Source of the DNA: Saccopteryx bilineata
Taxonomy: Eukaryota; Chordata; Mammalia; Chiroptera; Emballonuridae
Direction: 5' to 3'
NCBI RefSeq assembly: GCF_036850765.1
Contig: NC_089491.1
Coordinates: 183,933,520-183,997,519 of the forward strand
DNA: 64,000 nt
Under the pieces are notes generated by a model that ran no database searches, was not told the origin of the DNA, and saw only the letters and a list, made by a program, of their open reading frames with translations. A program made the position numbers and the translations under genes. Numbering within the stretch: the first letter of the stretch is position 1; every line of letters begins with the position of its first letter. Below are positions 60,073-64,000 of the stretch, piece after piece.

Positions 60073-62325
60073 TGTGACTCCTTTGGCTAAAAGATTTCTT
60101 GATGAATTGGCATAAGAGATGGCTTCAAGTTGCCTTAAATTTCTTTATACCAATTAATAATTATCTGCAGTAAGAAAAAATATTATTGCTACCCTATTGC
60201 GGCTCAATACAAAAGATGTCATCAAATAGAAAGCTATACTTCTAGTGGATTCCTCTGTAATACCAATGATGTTCCTAACATATTAAAACTCTTATAATTC
60301 CTTTTTATTTTCAGTGTGAATTTAATCTTATTCACAGACAATTTTAGGTTTTCTTCCATATTCACTAAGAAGGTAATATTCACATGAAAGAAACCTATGT
60401 AGATATATATCTTGACCTTACTAAACTCACTGGCGATGAAGAGGTCAAGAAGAGGGGAGAAATGAAGCACAGGTATTCTAGAGGGAGCCCATGCACCCTC
60501 CTTTTGCACCCTTCCTGCCTGTCATCTCTGTCTGCAAATGGTAATCATGCCATTATTTATCCTGCAACCCCATTTCTCATTTATAGTTTTTGCCTATCTT
60601 TTCATCCTTATTGTTATGACCTCTCCATGGCTCAGGGCTTCCCCTCCTTGAAGCTTTCCTGTCTTCTTGGAACTTCAATGGATTTGCAACTCCTAAAATC
60701 TAAGCCCCTTCCTAGACTTGTTCCTGAGCTCCACACCCACGTTTCTAACTTCATATATACCTGGTAAGTTAGAATCCTCAAAACTCAAGTCATTTCTCTC
60801 CAGCCCCTCATCTTTCAACCTGTGCCTGTTCCCATGGCTCACCTTCAAGGACCAGCTCCCAGTGGTGAAACCTGGCATCTTCAACTCTTCCCTGTCCCAT
60901 GTAGTTGGTCAGCAGGTCACCAATACTGTGTCTCTCACACTCTCTCTTTTGAGCCTTCCTTTGCTCTACTCACTGCCTGATTTCAAGCTTTCATCATTTC
61001 TCACCCGGAGTTCTGTCTGAGCCAGTCTCCTAGGTGGCCCAGCCTCTAGTCTGCTGCCCTAGCGCTGCCAAGTGAGCTTCCCCACTGCCATCACTGTCTT
61101 GTCCATTATGCTCATGTTGAAGGTCATTTGGTTAAAACTCCAGCCTCTTAGAGCTCTAAATGGCCCTCATGTGTGAGACCTGCTTTGCTGCTGCTGGCTG
61201 TCACGCTCCAAGCAGCTGCTGTGCTCCGCCACACTGGAGGACGTGCCTCCTGTGCTCTGATGCCAACCAGTCTTCGCATTCGTGAGTTCCATCTGTCAGA
61301 AACTCCTTTTTTTATTTGCTTGGTTAATTCTTACTCTTTCAAGATGGCAGCTGAAATGTCACTTTCTCCAGGAAGACTTCCATAATCCAATGTATCCCCT
61401 CTCCTTCCTTGTTTCCCAAAGCGCCAGTGACCAATCTAAGTTAGGCTTTCAGAAAAATCTTGACTTTTCATCTTTCTCCTAAAACTCACTCTATTGGAGT
61501 GCAGCTGCTTATTGACTCTTTCTGCCTCCTCAGCTCAGCTGTGGAAACTGTGCTGAATTCATTTCCTATCCCCAAGCCTAGCATACAGACAGCGCTCAAT
61601 ACATGTTTGTGGAATGAAGAGACAGGTTCATGGGGGAGGGGCAGACCCAGCTTACTTGTCTCCTGCAGATGTTTTCTTGCTTTGGAACCTAGGCCACTAC
61701 CCTTTCCTAAGCACCGCCGTATTTCAGTTAAGGGATGTCCTCTAGATGGGAAGATCACTGGGCTCTTAAGGAGTGTATCCAGTGTCCTTTGCTTAGTAAA
61801 CTGTTCATTCAGAGGAGAAGCCCAAGTCCTGATACCAGGCCTTTCAGGTCCTGCTGGACTGCATCACCACATTCCCATTACCTTTTAGACAACATCTCTA
61901 CAGCCCAGGCTTTCCTCTCTCCCTGCTCCAGCCACGTGGGCCTTCTTGTTGTTTCTTTAAAACACCAGCCTTGTTCCTACCTCAGGGTCCTTGCAGTTAT
62001 CTAGAATGGTAGAATGCTCTTTTTCCAAACAGTTGCATTTCAGGTCTTTGCCCGAATGTCATCATCTCGGTGGTGCCTTCTCTAACTACTTGCACCTCCC
62101 ACTTCCTGTATTCCCGCTTCTCTACTTTGCTTTTTTCCACTGAGTTGATCATCTGCCATACTATGTATTTTAACTGTTTGTCTCTCTCAATAAACATAAG
62201 CTCCCTGCCAGTAGGGATTTCAGTCTGCTGTGCTCTCTGTTGAATCCTCAGCATCTAGTTCCCAATACACAAGCGCTCCATGAGTCATCTGCCACCCTAG
62301 ATTATAGTTTATCCAGATTTTAAAA
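60073..62325. other. Intron sequence, no gene
   Basis: CT-rich patches give long chance frames on both strands. No PPM1H exon or other coding family was recognised. Confidence 0.5.
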
Positions 62326-62329
62326 AGCA

Positions 62330-63175
62330 GGGCAAACATCAACAATAAAAAAGGCTATTTAATTTAAAAATGGGCAAAGAACTTGAATCAACATTTCTTT
62401 AAAGAAGATATACAGATGGCCAATAAGCACATGAAAAGATGCTCAAATCACTAATCACTAGGAAATACAAAACCACAATGAGATACATCTTTCTGCCCAC
62501 TAGGATGACTACTGTTAAAAAACAAGAAGAAAGAAATTAATGAGTGTTGGTGAGGAAGTAGAGAAACTGGAACCCTTGTGTACTGCTGGTGAGAATGTAA
62601 AACAGTGTAGCTGATGTAGGAAACAGTATGGTGGTTCCTCAAAAAATTAAACAAAATTACCGTATCATCCAGCCATTCCACGGCGGTAATATATCCAAAA
62701 GAACTGAAAACAGGGACCTGAACAGATATTAGTACACCCATGTTCATGTCACAGCAGCATTATGGATGAACAAAATGGTGTATATGCACACAAAGGAGTA
62801 TTATTTAGCTTTAAATAGGAATGAAATTCTGACACATGCTACATATGGGTGAATCTTGAAGACATTATGACAAATGAAATAAACCAGACATAAAAAGACA
62901 TATCATATTGTATAATTCCATTTACATGAGGTACCTAGAGTAAGTCAAATGCATAGAGTCATAAAGTGGAATGGTGGTTGCCAGGGGCAACCTCATGGCA
63001 GGGGGAGAAACAGGAGAGTGTGTTTAATGGGGATGAGTTTCAGTTTGGGAAGATGAAAAGTTCTGGAGATGGAAGGTGGAAATGGTTGTACAATATGAAT
63101 GCATTTAATGCCACTCTGAACTGTATACCTGAAAGTGATTAAAATAGTAAAATTTGGGAAGATATACATAACATA
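62330..63175 (+). mobile_element. L1 3' end (ORF2 tail and 3'UTR)
   Basis: Canonical L1 text: aaaaatgggcaaagaacttg, aagaagatatacagatggcc, catgaaaagatgctcaaatc, then gtggtggttgccaggggcaa near 62970. ORF2 frames are broken. Confidence 0.92.
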
Positions 63176-63194
63176 AAAAATAAAGGCAGCACAT

Positions 63195-63394
63195 GCCTGG
63201 CCTGCAGTGGTACAGTTGGATAGAGTGGTGACCTGGAACACTGAGGTCTCTGACTCAAAACCCTGGGCTTGCCTGGTCAAGGCGCATATGAGAAGCAACA
63301 AGCAAGCAAGGAACAACTAAAGGGAGCAACTATGAGTTCACACTTCCTGTTCCTCCTGCCCTCTGTAAAGTCAATAAATAAAATCTTTAAAATA

Positions 63395-63433
<39 letters not shown>
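63195..63433 (+). mobile_element. Type D SINE with an AAAT tail
   Basis: gcctggcctgcagtggtaca head, body ending caataaataaaatctttaaa, then about nine AAAT units (63396-63433). The target ATAAAGGCA flanks it. Confidence 0.88.
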
Positions 63434-64000
63434 AGGCAAAATGGCTCTTGCCTTAAACTCTGACAGAGGCCTAATACACAGGCAGCTAGGAGGGAGGCAG
63501 CTGCGGCTGCAGCAGGGGAGGAGGACTGGGTGTGTCCGCTCCAGCCAGCACCGCACAGACCCCTCAGAGATCAGGACCCTCACAGGAGGTCAAGGCTCCA
63601 TCCGAAAGTGCTTACACACTGATCTCTTCGCTCATAGGACAGGAAGTTAAAAAGTTACTCTTGGCTCCATTTCTAAGAGAAACTTCACCTGAAGAAAAAA
63701 TGCCATCACCACTGACTGGCCTTGGGGCAAATGTCTTATTTTTATAGAAACCACTGTATAATCCCAGTGGCAGGGAGTCACTGGCACCCAGACTCAATCA
63801 TCATTAATGTTGTACATTTTCTAAGCCCTTTACCATAGTAACTCAATCCCCCAAATCTGAAAAGTAGGTATGAAAGAAATTGTGTGATCTCCAATTAGCC
63901 AATAAATAAATATACAAAATTTAGTGGGCATTATCCATAGAGAATGACATGAGTGGGACTAACTTTAGGATAATCACCCACTAATACAGTATTTATCCAA

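Noticed and set aside
60384..61888. Several plus-strand frames of 90-142 codons
   Set aside because: CT-rich intron text with overlapping frames on both strands and no recognisable domain or exon boundary.

Overview
This is vertebrate nuclear DNA, almost certainly from a bat. It is intron-dominated, packed with interspersed repeats, and has no operon-like or prokaryotic gene layout. The bat call rests on four tRNA-derived SINE types with GGTTGGCTCAGTGG, CCTGACCAGGCRGTGG or CTGTGGTGGCGCAGTGG heads, on several non-autonomous hAT families with 8-bp target duplications, and on one host gene. I cannot fix the bat family; a rhinolophoid or an emballonurid would fit what I remember of these SINEs.

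The only host gene I can support is PPM1H, a PP2C-type serine/threonine phosphatase on the minus strand. Two consecutive coding exons are visible with correct splice sites: 41953..41609, carrying the FDGHAG metal-binding motif, and 29944..29832, carrying NAGDSR. The intron between them is 11,664 bp. The remaining sequence reads as PPM1H intron on both sides. I found neither the preceding exon (right of 41.95 kb) nor the following exon (left of 29.83 kb), so the gene probably runs off both ends.

Layout: 0.9-1.6 kb, a minus-strand solo LTR. 2.3-4.2 kb, a DNA transposon with CACTG termini, a TTA target duplication and a broken minus-strand gene. 6.2-7.1 kb, three different SINEs separated by four copies of one target sequence. 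10.8-12.4 kb, a nearly identical inverted duplication. 13.5-14.0 kb, two abutting hAT elements. 21.2-28.3 kb, five LTR copies of one family, with nested hAT and SINE insertions. 29.8 kb, PPM1H exon. 32.45-32.8 kb, a solo LTR of another type. 38.9-39.9 kb, another LTR with a nested SINE. 41.6-41.95 kb, PPM1H exon. 44.3-47.6 kb, a two-LTR endogenous retrovirus-like element with a decayed gag-like region and two palindromic hAT elements. 49.2-50.7 kb, a second, older inverted duplication. 52-64 kb, SINEs, L1 tails and otherwise plain intron.

The most interesting items are the CACTG-ended transposon with its unusual protein family, the triple SINE landing site, the LTR cluster (including two unrelated insertions into the same LTR position), and the two large inverted duplications. 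I see no CRISPR array, rRNA gene, functional tRNA gene or bacterial system.
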